A stretch of 64,000 bases of DNA from an uncultured Eubacteriales bacterium (GCA_900319345.1 ONNZ01000001.1:66739-130738); one strand, 5' to 3'; positions 16,801 to 25,826 are shown, counted from the stretch's first letter. Notes: a model not told the origin generated them from the sequence alone. Program-made: numbers and translations.

Positions 16801-16934
16801 CCGCTTTTTCTCTTTAGACAAAGAGAAAAAGCGGCGGAAAAAGAGAAACTTAAGAAGGGGATGTCAGACCGTTCAACCCACTGTCTCCCCTTCTTAAAGT
16901 TCTTTTGGGCCGCTTTTCTTACAAGAAAAGCGGC
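16801..16934. repeat. Composite three-hairpin element, copy 1
   Basis: Hairpin A: 15-bp arms 16801-16815 / 16820-16834 (CCGCTTTTTCTCTTT type). Hairpin B: TTAAGAAGGGGA (16850-16861) / TCCCCTTCTTAA (16886-16897). Hairpin C: GCCGCTTTTCTT (16909-16920) / AAGAAAAGCGGC (16923-16934). Lies between the mscS-like and galactanase genes. Confidence 0.85.
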
Positions 16935-16969
16935 AAACTATACATCATTCCTATAAAAAGGAGATCCCC

Positions 16970-18925
16970 ATGAGACGCATAGGAGCCATAATGTTAGCTA
17001 TCGCCCTGCTCGCAGGCTGCGCCGGTGAGGCCGGGAAGGCCGTGCCGGAGAAGGAGGCCGACCCCGCCGGGGCCGCCCTGGTGACGTCCGACACCCTGTA
17101 CATGGAGAAGATCGACGGCCTGCCGGAGGATTTCCTTCTGGGCGCGGATGTATCGAGCCTCCTTGCCGAGGAGCAGAGCGGCGTCGTCTATAGGGGCTTC
17201 GACGGCCAGCCCGCGGACATGCTGAAGGTGCTCTCGGACGCCGGCGTCAACTGCGTCCGGGTCCGGGTCTGGGTGGACCCCTTCGACAAGGACGGCCACG
17301 GCTACGGCGGCGGCAACTGCACCGCCGACACCGCCGGCGAGATCGGCGCCCGGGCGGCCAAGTACGGCCTGAAGCTCCTGGTGGATTTCCACTACTCCGA
17401 CTTCTGGGCGGACCCGGGCAAGCAGATGGCCCCCAAGGCCTGGGCGGGCCTCACCGTGGAGGAGAAGGCGGAGCGGCTCAAAGCCTACACCGCCGAGAGC
17501 CTGCAGACCATCCGGGCCGCCGGAGCGGACGTCGCCATGGTCCAGATCGGCAACGAGACCACCAAGGGCCTCTGCGGGGAGACCGCCGTGCCCAAGATGT
17601 GCGCCCTGTACCGGGCGGGGGCCGAGGCGGTCCGCGCCTTCGATCCCGATATCCTGATCGCCGTCCACTTCACCAACCCGGAGGCCGGGAACTATGGGAA
17701 GCTGGCCTACATGCTGGCCAGCAACCAGGTGGACTACGACGTGTTCGCCACCTCCTACTACCCCTACTGGCACGGCACGCTGGAGAACCTGCGGGCGCAG
17801 CTTGAGACCGTGGCGGAGAAGTACGGTAAGAAGGTCATGGTGGCCGAGACCCAGTGGGCCTACACCGCCGAGGACGGGGACGGCAGCCCCAACTCCATCG
17901 GCGAGGAGCTGAAATACGACAAGCCCTACCCCTTCACCGTCCAGGGCCAGAGCCGGGAGCTTAGAGACGTGGCGGCCACGGTGGCCTCCGTGCCCGGCGG
18001 CATGGGCGTGTTCTACTGGGAGGCGGGCTGGATACCCGTGCCCGGGGCGGACTGGGCGGAGCGCAGCGCCAAGTGGGAGCAGTTCGGCAGCGGTTGGGCC
18101 AGCTCCTACGCCGGGGAGTACGATCCGGGCGACGCGGGCAAGTATTACGGCGGCAGCGCCTGCGATAACCAGGCCCTGTTCGACTTTCAGGGGAACCCCC
18201 TGGAATCCCTGAAGACCTTCGGGCTCCTCAGCACCGGCAGCAGCGCCCCCGTTCAGGCGGACGCCCTGGACAGTGCGGTGGTGACTCTGCGGGTAGGGGA
18301 AGACTTGGCCCTGCCCAAGACCGTCCCCGCCATCTTCACCGACGGCTCCCGTTCGGAGACGGAGGTAGCCTGGGACCAGGCGGAGGTCGCCGCGGTGGAC
18401 ACCCAGGCCGTGGGTCAGCACGTGATCCACGGCACCGGCGGCGGCAAGCCCGCCCTGTGCTACGTGAACGTGGTGGAGGCCAACTATCTGGAGAACTACA
18501 GCTTCGAGGACGAGGATCGGTCCATGTGGCAGATCACGCCCCTCAAAGCCGAGCCCCAGGCGGACTTCCAGGTGAAGGCCCTGGACGCCTACTCCGGGGA
18601 GGTGTCCCTCCACTTCTGGAACGGCACGGCGGTGGAGTTCCAATGCGAGCAGACCGTCACGGGCCTGCCTGACGGCGCCTGGCGGATCAGCGTCCGGGGC
18701 CAGGGCGGCGACGTGGGCGATGACGCGGACATCCACCTCTACGTGATCTCCGACGGCCAGACCTACACCGCGCCCCTGACCCTCACCGGCTGGGTCAACT
18801 GGCAGGAGGCCGTCATCGAGCACGTGCCCTGCGCCTCAGGTACCCTCACCGTGGGCGTCTACGTCCGCTGCCAGGGCGGCGGCTGGGGCACCTTCGACGA
18901 CTTCCTCCTGAACCCGGAGAAGTAA
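16970..18925 (+). CDS. GH53 arabinogalactan endo-beta-1,4-galactanase lipoprotein with Ig-like and CBM-like domains
   Basis: A 651-residue extracellular enzyme that cuts beta-1,4-galactan side chains of pectin. The signal peptide ends in LLAGC (Cys17), so it is a lipoprotein. The GH53 TIM barrel (about 50-430) begins with FLLGADVSSLLAEE. The acid/base Glu lies in QIGNETTKG and the nucleophile Glu in VAETQW. A Big_4-type Ig-like domain follows (about 435-500, VVTLRVGEDLALP), then a C-terminal jelly-roll domain (about 505-651, YLENYSFEDEDRSMWQI) resembling CBM61, a galactan-binding family. AAAGGAGA precedes the ATG. Released galactose oligomers would need an importer that is not seen here. Confidence 0.93.
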   Translation: MRRIGAIMLAIALLAGCAGEAGKAVPEKEADPAGAALVTSDTLYMEKIDGLPEDFLLGADVSSLLAEEQSGVVYRGFDGQPADMLKVLSDAGVNCVRVRVWVDPFDKDGHGYGGGNCTADTAGEIGARAAKYGLKLLVDFHYSDFWADPGKQMAPKAWAGLTVEEKAERLKAYTAESLQTIRAAGADVAMVQIGNETTKGLCGETAVPKMCALYRAGAEAVRAFDPDILIAVHFTNPEAGNYGKLAYMLASNQVDYDVFATSYYPYWHGTLENLRAQLETVAEKYGKKVMVAETQWAYTAEDGDGSPNSIGEELKYDKPYPFTVQGQSRELRDVAATVASVPGGMGVFYWEAGWIPVPGADWAERSAKWEQFGSGWASSYAGEYDPGDAGKYYGGSACDNQALFDFQGNPLESLKTFGLLSTGSSAPVQADALDSAVVTLRVGEDLALPKTVPAIFTDGSRSETEVAWDQAEVAAVDTQAVGQHVIHGTGGGKPALCYVNVVEANYLENYSFEDEDRSMWQITPLKAEPQADFQVKALDAYSGEVSLHFWNGTAVEFQCEQTVTGLPDGAWRISVRGQGGDVGDDADIHLYVISDGQTYTAPLTLTGWVNWQEAVIEHVPCASGTLTVGVYVRCQGGGWGTFDDFLLNPEK

Positions 18926-18946
18926 CGGGAAGACAAGACGCGCAGG

Positions 18947-18973
18947 AAGGGGCAAGCCTGCCCCTTACTTTTT
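18947..18973 (+). terminator. Terminator after the galactanase gene
   Basis: AAGGGGCA (18947-18954), 4-base loop, TGCCCCTT (18959-18966), then ACTTTTTTA. Confidence 0.88.
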
Positions 18974-19020
18974 TATCTTTAAGACTTCCTTAGGGATTCA
19001 TAAAGAATGCCTTACCGGGG

Positions 19021-19049
19021 TTGAAGGGGGCAAAGGTACGTGGTATGCT
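19021..19049 (+). promoter_or_regulatory. Promoter of the VanZ-like gene
   Basis: TTGAAG (19021-19026), 17 bases, TATGCT (19044-19049). Confidence 0.65.
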
Positions 19050-19086
19050 CCTTTGCACAGGATGAACGACGAGGAGGAAAAAAAGG

Positions 19087-19707
19087 ATGAGCTTGCTGTA
19101 TGGCTATGAGGCGGTGGCCTCCTTTGGCCCTTTTCTGGTGGCGTTTGGCTGGGTGCTGTGGCGGCGGAGGCGGCAGGGGCAACATACAACCAGCGCCACG
19201 CTGTGGCTGATCGCCCTGTTCGCCGCCTACATGGCCGCCGTATATCACGTGACCGGCGCAGGCACTCTGTTTGAATGGCTGCGCTTTCGCGGTGAACTGC
19301 GGCTGACGCAGGTGAACCTGATCCCCTTCTCCCGGGAGATCGATCCAGTGGCGTATGCGCTGAACGGGGTGCTGCTGCTTCCCTTAGGGGCGTTGGTGCC
19401 CCTGATATGGTGGCGAATGGATCGCCTGTGGAAGGTGCTGCTGCTGGGCTTTGCCGTGTCACTGCTGGTGGAGATGAGTCAGCTGCTCAACACCCGCAGC
19501 CCGGATATAGACGATCTCATTTTGAACACCCTGGGAGCCGTTCTGGGCTTTGGCGTCTTTCGCCTGTGGGAGCGGCTCACCGTCACTCACTTCGCCCTGG
19601 GAGATGGGCCTTTGGCCCTGCTGCCGGTCAGCATCCTGCTGCCCTTTATGGGGCGGTTCCTGCTGTTCCACGAGATGGGCTTTGCCGGAAGGGTTTTCGG
19701 GTTTTGA
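19087..19707 (+). CDS. VanZ-like membrane protein
   Basis: A 206-residue membrane protein with five predicted helices. The VanZ family signature is present: VNLIPF after the second helix and EMSQLLNTRSPDIDDLILNTLGAVLG in the middle. VanZ itself gives low-level teicoplanin resistance, but most homologues have no proven role. GAGGAGG precedes the ATG. It has its own promoter and a likely terminator, so it is a single-gene unit before the PadR operon. Confidence 0.87.
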   Translation: MSLLYGYEAVASFGPFLVAFGWVLWRRRRQGQHTTSATLWLIALFAAYMAAVYHVTGAGTLFEWLRFRGELRLTQVNLIPFSREIDPVAYALNGVLLLPLGALVPLIWWRMDRLWKVLLLGFAVSLLVEMSQLLNTRSPDIDDLILNTLGAVLGFGVFRLWERLTVTHFALGDGPLALLPVSILLPFMGRFLLFHEMGFAGRVFGF

Positions 19708-19742
19708 CACCTCCGACGGTAAAGCAAAAATCTTCGGTCCCT

Positions 19743-19769
19743 CCCCGCGCCGGGGCGGAACCTTTTTTT
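19743..19769 (+). terminator. Probable terminator after the VanZ-like gene
   Basis: CCCCG, CGC, CGGGG (19743-19755) followed seven bases later by TTTTTTT. The stem is short, so this is moderate. Confidence 0.5.
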
Positions 19770-19838
19770 GCCTCGGCATAGGCCGATCCCCCTGCCCGCA
19801 GGGCAAACGGTTTTGTTACCGAAAAGGAATAATACCCC

Positions 19839-19867
19839 TTGACATATTATACTATGCGTAGTATAGT
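19839..19867 (+). promoter_or_regulatory. Promoter and PadR-type operator
   Basis: TTGACA (19839-19844), 17 bases, TATAGT (19862-19867). An inverted repeat TATACTA (19848-19854), TGCG, TAGTATA (19859-19865) fills the spacer and overlaps the -10 box, which is the usual place for an autoregulating PadR operator. Confidence 0.85.
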
Positions 19868-19893
19868 ATCACGCGAAGGGAGGCATGAGACGT

Positions 19894-20208
19894 ATGGATG
19901 TTCAAATGAAGCGCGGTTTGCTGGACGTGTGCGTCCTGGCCGCCATACAGTCGGAGGATTCCTACGGGTATCAGATCATCAAGGATATACGCCCGTATGT
20001 GGACGTCTCCGAATCCACCCTCTACCCGATCCTACGACGGTTGGAGGAGGGGCGGCTGCTGACGGTCCGCTCCGTGGAACACAACGGGCGGCTGAGAAAG
20101 TACTACCACATCACCGAGGCCGGCAGGGGCCGGATCGAGGATTTCAAGCGGGACTGGCATGAGATGGAGTCCATCTACCGGTTCATCACAAAGGGAGGGC
20201 AAGTGTGA
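19894..20208 (+). CDS. PadR-family transcriptional regulator
   Basis: A 104-residue PadR-s1 winged-helix repressor: an N-terminal helix (MKRGLLDVCVLAAIQ), a recognition region SYGYQIIKDI...VSESTLYPILRRLEEGRLL, and a C-terminal dimer helix with YYHITEAGR. It probably represses its own promoter through the TATACTA-N4-TAGTATA site. This ATG has AAGGGAGG 10 bases upstream; an ATG nine bases earlier is too close to it. In many Firmicutes the PadR-HAAS-DUF4097 trio answers envelope or drug stress; the signal here is unknown. Confidence 0.93.
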   Translation: MDVQMKRGLLDVCVLAAIQSEDSYGYQIIKDIRPYVDVSESTLYPILRRLEEGRLLTVRSVEHNGRLRKYYHITEAGRGRIEDFKRDWHEMESIYRFITKGGQV

Positions 20209-20300
20209 AAAATCATGGCTTTTTCACACTTGTAGTTTGTGCCTTTGCTGCGGAACGGCGCAGCAATTTCGCAAGCGAAACCGGCAAAACTACTATGAAA
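20201..20300. repeat. Hairpin cluster at the padR 3' end
   Basis: A perfect 12-bp stem AAGTGTGAAAAA (20201-20212) / TTTTTCACACTT (20220-20231) with a 7-base loop includes the padR stop codon. It is followed by GCTGCG...CGCAGC and TTCGC-AA-GCGAA hairpins, the whole enclosed by an imperfect GTAGTTT...AAACTAC pair. The small hairpins resemble those at 35360-35580. They could attenuate expression of the downstream genes. Confidence 0.7.
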
Positions 20301-20314
20301 GGAATGGAAATATA

Positions 20315-20935
20315 ATGAGCAGGGATGCATTCATCGGGGAGCTGCGCCATCGGATGGCGGGCCTGCCCCAGGACGCCGTGGAGCGCACGGTGGAGTATTA
20401 CAGCGAGCTGATCGCCGATTCCATGGAGGACGGGCTCAGCGAGGCGGAGGCCGTGGAGCGCCTGGGCTCCCTGGACGAGATCGTGGCTAGCGTGGTCAAG
20501 GAGACCCCCCTCACCCAGATCTTTCAGACTCGGGTCCAGGAGACCAAGAAGAAGGGCGGCTCCGGCTGGATCATCGCCCTGCTGATTTTGGGCGCGCCGG
20601 TGTGGCTGCCGCTACTCATCGCGGTGTGCGCGGTGCTGTTCGCCCTGTTCATCGCCCTGTGGGCGGTGGTCATCGGCCTGTGGGCGGCGGTGCTGGGCGT
20701 GGTGCTGACCGGCGTGGTGGCCGTGGGCGTGGGCATCTTCGAGCTCATTCGACTCCACGTGCCCCAGGGGCTGGTGCTGCTGGGCGGCGGGCTGGTGTGC
20801 CTGGGCCTCTGCGCGCTGCTGTATCTGTTGATGAAGCTGCTGACCGTGGGCACGGTGAAGCTGTGCAAGTGGGTCTGGATCGGCATAAAATCTTTGTTTG
20901 TAGGTAAGAAGACCAAGGAGGAAACGGTAAAATGA
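20315..20935 (+). CDS. DUF1700 / HAAS-domain membrane protein
   Basis: A 206-residue protein with an N-terminal HAAS domain (1-75: LRHRMAGLPQDAVERTVEYYSELIADSMEDG, then SEAEAVERLGSLDEI) and about four membrane helices (85-185). HAAS proteins are commonly encoded between a PadR repressor and a DUF4097 protein and are thought to relay a membrane signal. AAAGGA lies about 12 bases before the ATG. The next gene overlaps its end by 4 bases. Confidence 0.88.
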   Translation: MSRDAFIGELRHRMAGLPQDAVERTVEYYSELIADSMEDGLSEAEAVERLGSLDEIVASVVKETPLTQIFQTRVQETKKKGGSGWIIALLILGAPVWLPLLIAVCAVLFALFIALWAVVIGLWAAVLGVVLTGVVAVGVGIFELIRLHVPQGLVLLGGGLVCLGLCALLYLLMKLLTVGTVKLCKWVWIGIKSLFVGKKTKEETVK

Positions 20936-21786
20936 AAAAGACTGCTATCGCTATTTTGATCGCCGTGCTGGTGGTGGCCATCGGCGGGGCGCTGGTGTTC
21001 GCGGGCTTGAGCGTGGTGAACTTCAAAATCAGGGATCTGGACACCTCCCAGTATGTGACCAACACCTACGACATGGGCGAAGGGTTCACCCGGGTGGAGC
21101 TGGACATCGACACGGCGGACGTGAGGCTGGAGCCCGCCACCGACGGCAGGTGCCGGGTGGTCTGCGTGGAGCAGGAGAAGTACCCCCACACCGTGACCGT
21201 CCAGGGCGGCACGCTGATCGTCCGGGCGCCTAAGGATCACAAGTGGCTCGACAGCATGAACATCGGCCTCCTGACCCATTCCCCCAGCGTCACCGTGTAC
21301 CTGCCCGCGGCGGCTTATGAATCGCTGCAGGTGGAGGCGGACACGGGACGGGTGGTCCTGGTCCCCGGGCTGGCCTTCGAGACGGTGGACGTGGACGCGG
21401 ACACCGGCGCCGTGGAGGTGGACGGCGTGGACGTGAAGCGGCTGAAGATCAGCAACGACACGGGCCGGATCAAGGTCGCCAACATGACCCCCCAGACCGC
21501 CGAGCTGGAGGCGGACACGGGCTCCATCGAGGTGACGGACGTGGTCTGCGCCGGGGACCTGCGCTGCGAGGAGAACACCGGATCCATCCGGCTCCAGGAC
21601 GTGGACGGGGCGAACCTGTACCTGAAGGCAGACACGGGCAGCATCTCCGGCACCATCCGGACCGAGAAGGTGTTCTACGCCAAGTCCTCCACCGGGTCTG
21701 TGAAGGTGCCCGAAGGCACCTCCGGCGGCCGCTGTGAGGCCTATACGGGCACCGGCTCCATCCGTCTGTCGATCAGCGGGAAATGA
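20932..21786 (+). CDS. DUF4097 beta-strand repeat protein, membrane-anchored
   Basis: A 284-residue protein: a short N-terminal tail, one membrane helix (5-28), then an extracellular right-handed beta-helix of DUF4097 type (about 65-284). The rungs repeat a motif like ADTGxVEVxxVxxxxLxI about every 20 residues (VEADTGRVVL, VDADTGAVEV, SNDTGRIKV, EADTGSIEV, ENTGSIRL, KADTGSISG, SSTGSVKV, TGTGSIRL). It starts inside the HAAS gene (ATGA overlap), so the two are translationally coupled. The last gene of the PadR operon. Confidence 0.9.
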   Translation: MKKTAIAILIAVLVVAIGGALVFAGLSVVNFKIRDLDTSQYVTNTYDMGEGFTRVELDIDTADVRLEPATDGRCRVVCVEQEKYPHTVTVQGGTLIVRAPKDHKWLDSMNIGLLTHSPSVTVYLPAAAYESLQVEADTGRVVLVPGLAFETVDVDADTGAVEVDGVDVKRLKISNDTGRIKVANMTPQTAELEADTGSIEVTDVVCAGDLRCEENTGSIRLQDVDGANLYLKADTGSISGTIRTEKVFYAKSSTGSVKVPEGTSGGRCEAYTGTGSIRLSISGK

Positions 21787-21809
21787 TGGGGGATTAAGAT
21801 TTATCTTTT

Positions 21810-21944
21810 GCCGCTTTTTCTTTTCGGTGAAAAGAAAAAGCGGCGGAAAAAGAAAAGCTCAGGAATAGTTAAGGGAGGTGCCGCGAAGCATCTCCCTCTT
21901 CTTAAAGTTCTTTGGGTGCACCCTTTCTTTCAAGAAAGGGTGCA
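21810..21944. repeat. Composite three-hairpin element, copy 2
   Basis: Hairpin A has perfect 16-bp arms (21810-21825 / 21829-21844, GCCGCTTTTTCTTTTC type). The tag GGAAAAAGAAAAGCTCAGGA follows. Hairpin B is AAGGGAG with CTCCCTT-like bases. Hairpin C has 13-bp arms (TGCACCCTTTCTT 21917-21929 / 21932-21944). It lies between the convergent DUF4097 and sugar-ATPase genes and can serve both ends. Confidence 0.87.
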
Positions 21945-21960
21945 TACTTTCAATAATTCC

Positions 21961-23085
21961 TCAATAGATCAAATTCTTCTCCGTCTCGGGATCGAAGAAG
22001 TGCATGACCTTGCCTTCGAAGGTGATTTGCACCTGGGCGCCGTTCTTAAGGGACGCCCGCTGCTCGGCGGTGAGGTCGATGGTCGGCACGCGGACGATCC
22101 AGCGGGTGCCGTCCTCGGTGTACACGTGCAGGTGCAGCTCGCTGCCCATCATCTCGTTGACCTCCAACCGGGCGGGGATGGTGTCGGGGCCGTCCTCGAA
22201 GCTCAGCTTCATGTGCTCGGGCCGGACGCCCAGCAGGATCTGGCCGCCGGGGATGTTCTTCTCGTTGAGCAGCTCGCCCTTCTCGCCGGTGACCTCGATC
22301 TTCGCGCCGCAGGGGGTCACGAAGTACCGGTCGCCTTCCTTCACCAGGTCGGTCTTGACGATGTTCATCTTGGGCGCGCCGATGAACTCAGCCACGAACA
22401 GGTTCGTGGGCTTCTCGAACACCTCGGCGGGGGTGCCCACCTGCTGGATGTAGCCGTCCTTCATGATGACGATCCGATCGCCCAGGGTCATGGCCTCGGT
22501 CTGGTCGTGGGTCACGTAGATGAAGGTGGTGTTCAGCTTCTGCCTAAGCAGAATGATCTCGGCACGCATCTGGTTCCTCAGCTTGGCGTCCAGGTTGCTG
22601 AGAGGCTCGTCCATCAGGAACACCTTGGAATCCCGGACCATGGCGCGGCCGATGGCCACACGCTGCCGCTGGCCGCCGGACAGGGCCCGGGGCTTGCGCA
22701 TGAGGTAGTCGGTGATGCCCAGGATCTCCGCCGCGTTGGTGACCTTGGAATAGATCACGTCCTCAGGCATCTTCTGGAGCCGGAGGGAGAAGGCGATATT
22801 GTCGTACACGCTCATGTGCGGGTACAGGGCGTAGTTCTGGAAGACCATGGCGATGTTCCGATCCTTGGGCTGCAGGTCGTTGACCACCTCGCCGTCGATC
22901 TCCACGGTGCCGCCGCTGATCTCCTCCAGGCCCGCCACCATGCGGAGGGTGGTGGACTTGCCGCAGCCGGAGGGACCGACGAACACCACGAACTCCTTGT
23001 CCTTGATGTCCAGATTGAAGTCGTGCACGGCGACCACGTTGTTATCGTAGACCTTTTTTACGTTGGTCAGTTTTACGCTTGCCAT
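21961..23085 (-). CDS. Sugar ABC transporter ATP-binding protein (MsmX/UgpC/MalK type)
   Basis: A 374-residue ATPase of CUT1 importers: Walker A GPSGCGKSTTL (about 38-48), signature ALSGGQRQR, Walker B KVFLMDEPLSNLDAKLR, switch His in YVTHDQTEAM. The C-terminal OB/TOBE domain (about 240-374) includes LGVRPEHMKL. Such ATPases often energise several importers in Firmicutes. AAAGGAGAAA precedes the ATG; the gene lies 30 bases after the MalG-like gene, so it belongs to the same operon. Confidence 0.94.
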   Translation of the reverse strand: MASVKLTNVKKVYDNNVVAVHDFNLDIKDKEFVVFVGPSGCGKSTTLRMVAGLEEISGGTVEIDGEVVNDLQPKDRNIAMVFQNYALYPHMSVYDNIAFSLRLQKMPEDVIYSKVTNAAEILGITDYLMRKPRALSGGQRQRVAIGRAMVRDSKVFLMDEPLSNLDAKLRNQMRAEIILLRQKLNTTFIYVTHDQTEAMTLGDRIVIMKDGYIQQVGTPAEVFEKPTNLFVAEFIGAPKMNIVKTDLVKEGDRYFVTPCGAKIEVTGEKGELLNEKNIPGGQILLGVRPEHMKLSFEDGPDTIPARLEVNEMMGSELHLHVYTEDGTRWIVRVPTIDLTAEQRASLKNGAQVQITFEGKVMHFFDPETEKNLIY

Positions 23086-23115
23086 ACTATTTCTCCTTTT
23101 CTTCTCGCTTTGGGA

Positions 23116-24252
23116 TTAACCCTTGACCGCGCCGCCGGTGACGCCTTCCACGTAGTACTTCTGCAAGCACATGAACAGGATGACCACCGGGATAGCTACG
23201 ATGACGCCGCCCGCGCAGAACATGGTGTAATTCTCAGAGATGTTTGTGCTGGTGGACAGCCACTGCTGCAAACCGACGGCCACGTTCCAGGCTTCGGGCG
23301 TGATGCCGGTCACGTACTTGGCGAACACGAAGTCGCCCCAGGGGCCCATGAACGCGGTCAGGACGGTGTAGATGACGATCGGCTTCGCCAGCGGCAGGAT
23401 GATCTTATAGAGCACCTGCGCCCTGGTGGCGCCGTCGATCCGAGCCGCCTCGTCCAGGGACTTGGGGATCGTGTCGAAGAAGCCCTTGGACACGTAGTAG
23501 CCCATGCCGGAGGACGCCACGTACACCAGGATCAGGCCGGGCATGGCGTTGGCGCCCGCAAGGCCGATATCCTTCAGCACCTGGTACAGGATGATCATGG
23601 TGAGCATCCCGGGGAACATGCCCAGGATCAGCATGAACTGCATGAGGGGCTTCCTGAGCTTGAAGCGGAACCGCGAAAGCGTGTAGGACATGCAGAGGAC
23701 GATGATGGTCTGAACCGCCGCCACCACCACCGCGATGATGAAGGTGTTGAGATACCACCGGGGGAACTGGGTCTCCTTGAACAGCCGCTCATAGTTGCCC
23801 AGGCCGAACTTGATGGTCAGGCCCTCTTTGAGCGCCGCGTCCGGGTTGTTGAACAGGTACCGAGTCATGCCGGTGGGGTTCACCCGGAAGGACTGGACCA
23901 CGATGCAGAAGAACGGAGCCAGCCACACGATGCTGATGATCACCAGCAGCACGTAGATGACCGTGTTGCTGATCCGGGCGGAGGCCTTCATGCCCATGTG
24001 CTGCTTCATGCCCTCGCCCTCCTGGACCTCCCGGCCCTCCTTGAAGAGGCTCTTGGCCAGGAGCAGGCCCACGACGCCCAGGAAGATGCCCAGGATACCC
24101 AGCATCACGAAGATGGCGTTGTCCGTCATGTACTTGTGGGAGAAGCTCCACATCGGACTGAACCGATTGATAAACAGGAAGATGCCGCCAGCTGTAAGGA
24201 TGGCGCCGATGACCATCAGGATGGTCGCGGGAACTTGATTCTTGTTTTTCAT
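23116..24252 (-). CDS. Maltodextrin ABC permease, MalG-like, with N-terminal membrane extension
   Basis: A 378-residue permease of the CUT1 family, longer than the usual 280. The canonical MalG part starts near residue 95 and carries the EAA loop (EAARIDGATRAQVLYKIILPLAKP). An additional 90 residues at the N-terminus contain two membrane helices (10-30, 45-68) and a charged linker (KEGREVQEGEG). Family members end in KYYVEGVTGGAVKG, as here. Its start overlaps the MalF-like gene by 4 bases. Confidence 0.93.
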   Translation of the reverse strand: MKNKNQVPATILMVIGAILTAGGIFLFINRFSPMWSFSHKYMTDNAIFVMLGILGIFLGVVGLLLAKSLFKEGREVQEGEGMKQHMGMKASARISNTVIYVLLVIISIVWLAPFFCIVVQSFRVNPTGMTRYLFNNPDAALKEGLTIKFGLGNYERLFKETQFPRWYLNTFIIAVVVAAVQTIIVLCMSYTLSRFRFKLRKPLMQFMLILGMFPGMLTMIILYQVLKDIGLAGANAMPGLILVYVASSGMGYYVSKGFFDTIPKSLDEAARIDGATRAQVLYKIILPLAKPIVIYTVLTAFMGPWGDFVFAKYVTGITPEAWNVAVGLQQWLSTSTNISENYTMFCAGGVIVAIPVVILFMCLQKYYVEGVTGGAVKG

Positions 24253-25826
24253 TGGAAGTCCTCCTCATTCTTCACCGAGGGCAGCAGGTTGTAGACGATC
24301 AGCGAGATGACCGCTACCACGATGAACACCAATATGCCGATGACGGAAGCCAGGTAGTACTGGGCGCCGTCCTCACCGAAGCCCTTCTGGGTGATGTTGA
24401 ACAACCAGGTGATCAGCAAGTCCGTATCGCCGGGGTTGCCCGCGCCGTTGCTGAGATTCACGTGGGGGCCGCCGCCCGTCAGCAGGTAGATGACGTTGAA
24501 GTTGTTCATGTTGCCCGTGAAGCTGGTGAGCAGGTACGGGCCCGTGATGAACAGCATGTAAGGCAGCGTGATCTTGGAGAACTGCTTCCAGCCGCTGGCG
24601 CCGTCGATCTTGGCGGATTCGTACAGGTCAGCGGGGATGTTCATCAAAATGCCGGTGGCGATCAGCATCAGGTACGGGATGCCGATCCAGATGTTGATGA
24701 TGATAACCATGACCCGGGCCAGCGTGGGCGTGCCCCAGAAGTCGATGGCTGTGTGTATGATCCCGAGATCCATCAAGAAGCCGTTGAACAGGCCGTTCAG
24801 CGTGAACATCTTGCTGACGTACAACAGCGAGATGAACTGCGGGATGGCGATGGTCATGATGAGCACCGTCCGCCATACCTTCTTGAACTTGATGCCCTTC
24901 TTGTTGATGATCATGGCCACGGCGATGCCCAGGAAGTAGTTGGTGAACGTGGCGAAGAAGGCCCAGATCAGCGTCCAGAGCAGGATCTCACCGAAGGTGG
25001 CGGAGTAGTTGACGCCGCCCACGTCCCAGGAGAACAGGGTCTGGAAGTTCTGGAACCCCACCCAGTGGAAGAGGCCCGTCTCGCCGCCGTTGTGGGCGGA
25101 GCTGTAGTTGGTGAAGGCCACCAGGATCATGAACACCAGGGGCAGCACCGTAAAGAGCAGGATGCCGGTGAGAGGCAGCGCCAACAAGGTGGCGTGGAAC
25201 TTATCGTCCACCATGGAACGAAGGTCGTCCTTGCCGCTCTTGAGTTTCTTGCCGGACTTGAGGATGCCCTCGGCGATCCGGTTCTGCTTCACGTTCAGCC
25301 GCCAGGTGTAGATGAACGCCACGATGAAGAAGATGGTCAGCACGCCGTAGAGCAGGATCTTGAAGGAGTTGTCCACGGTGGGATCGTCCGCGTAGGTGAC
25401 GGTCTTGACCACCTCACGGAACCGGCCGGGCATATACTCGATCTTCTCCGTGATCTGATAGGGGCCCTTGGTGCCCAGGGTGGGCAGCAGGCCCAGGTAC
25501 CCGGCGCCCATGAGCACCATGTAGCCGATGAACACGACCTCGAACAGCAGGAACAGCAGGCCCCGCAGGACCTGTCCCCGGGCGATGCTGCCGAAGCCCA
25601 TGACGAGATAGGAAAGCTTGGTCTTCCAGTCGCCTTCCACAAAGGTGGTCCAGATATCCTTCGCCTCGTTGGCGACGCCCAGCCCGACCTTCTTGAAGAA
25701 GCCGCCGATGCCCTTGATGAGATTCCATACGGCCACGGGGATGGCGGCGAAGAAACTGAGGAAGCGGTATTTGAACCGTTCCCATTTGGAAAGCCGCAAA
25801 TACTCCAGATCAGTGTATTTCTTCAT
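24249..25826 (-). CDS. Maltodextrin ABC permease, MalF-like, with large N-terminal extension
   Basis: A 525-residue CUT1 permease. The standard permease core is in the C-terminal 300 residues, with the EAA loop (ESAKIDGASGWKQFSKITLPYM). The first 215 residues hold two or three more membrane helices separated by loops, including DWKTKLSYLVMGFGSIARGQVLRGLLFLLFE, with which several Gram-positive MalF proteins begin. Forms the channel with the MalG-like protein. It lies downstream of a strong terminator that should lower its expression relative to the binding protein. Confidence 0.93.
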   Translation of the reverse strand: MKKYTDLEYLRLSKWERFKYRFLSFFAAIPVAVWNLIKGIGGFFKKVGLGVANEAKDIWTTFVEGDWKTKLSYLVMGFGSIARGQVLRGLLFLLFEVVFIGYMVLMGAGYLGLLPTLGTKGPYQITEKIEYMPGRFREVVKTVTYADDPTVDNSFKILLYGVLTIFFIVAFIYTWRLNVKQNRIAEGILKSGKKLKSGKDDLRSMVDDKFHATLLALPLTGILLFTVLPLVFMILVAFTNYSSAHNGGETGLFHWVGFQNFQTLFSWDVGGVNYSATFGEILLWTLIWAFFATFTNYFLGIAVAMIINKKGIKFKKVWRTVLIMTIAIPQFISLLYVSKMFTLNGLFNGFLMDLGIIHTAIDFWGTPTLARVMVIIINIWIGIPYLMLIATGILMNIPADLYESAKIDGASGWKQFSKITLPYMLFITGPYLLTSFTGNMNNFNVIYLLTGGGPHVNLSNGAGNPGDTDLLITWLFNITQKGFGEDGAQYYLASVIGILVFIVVAVISLIVYNLLPSVKNEEDFQ

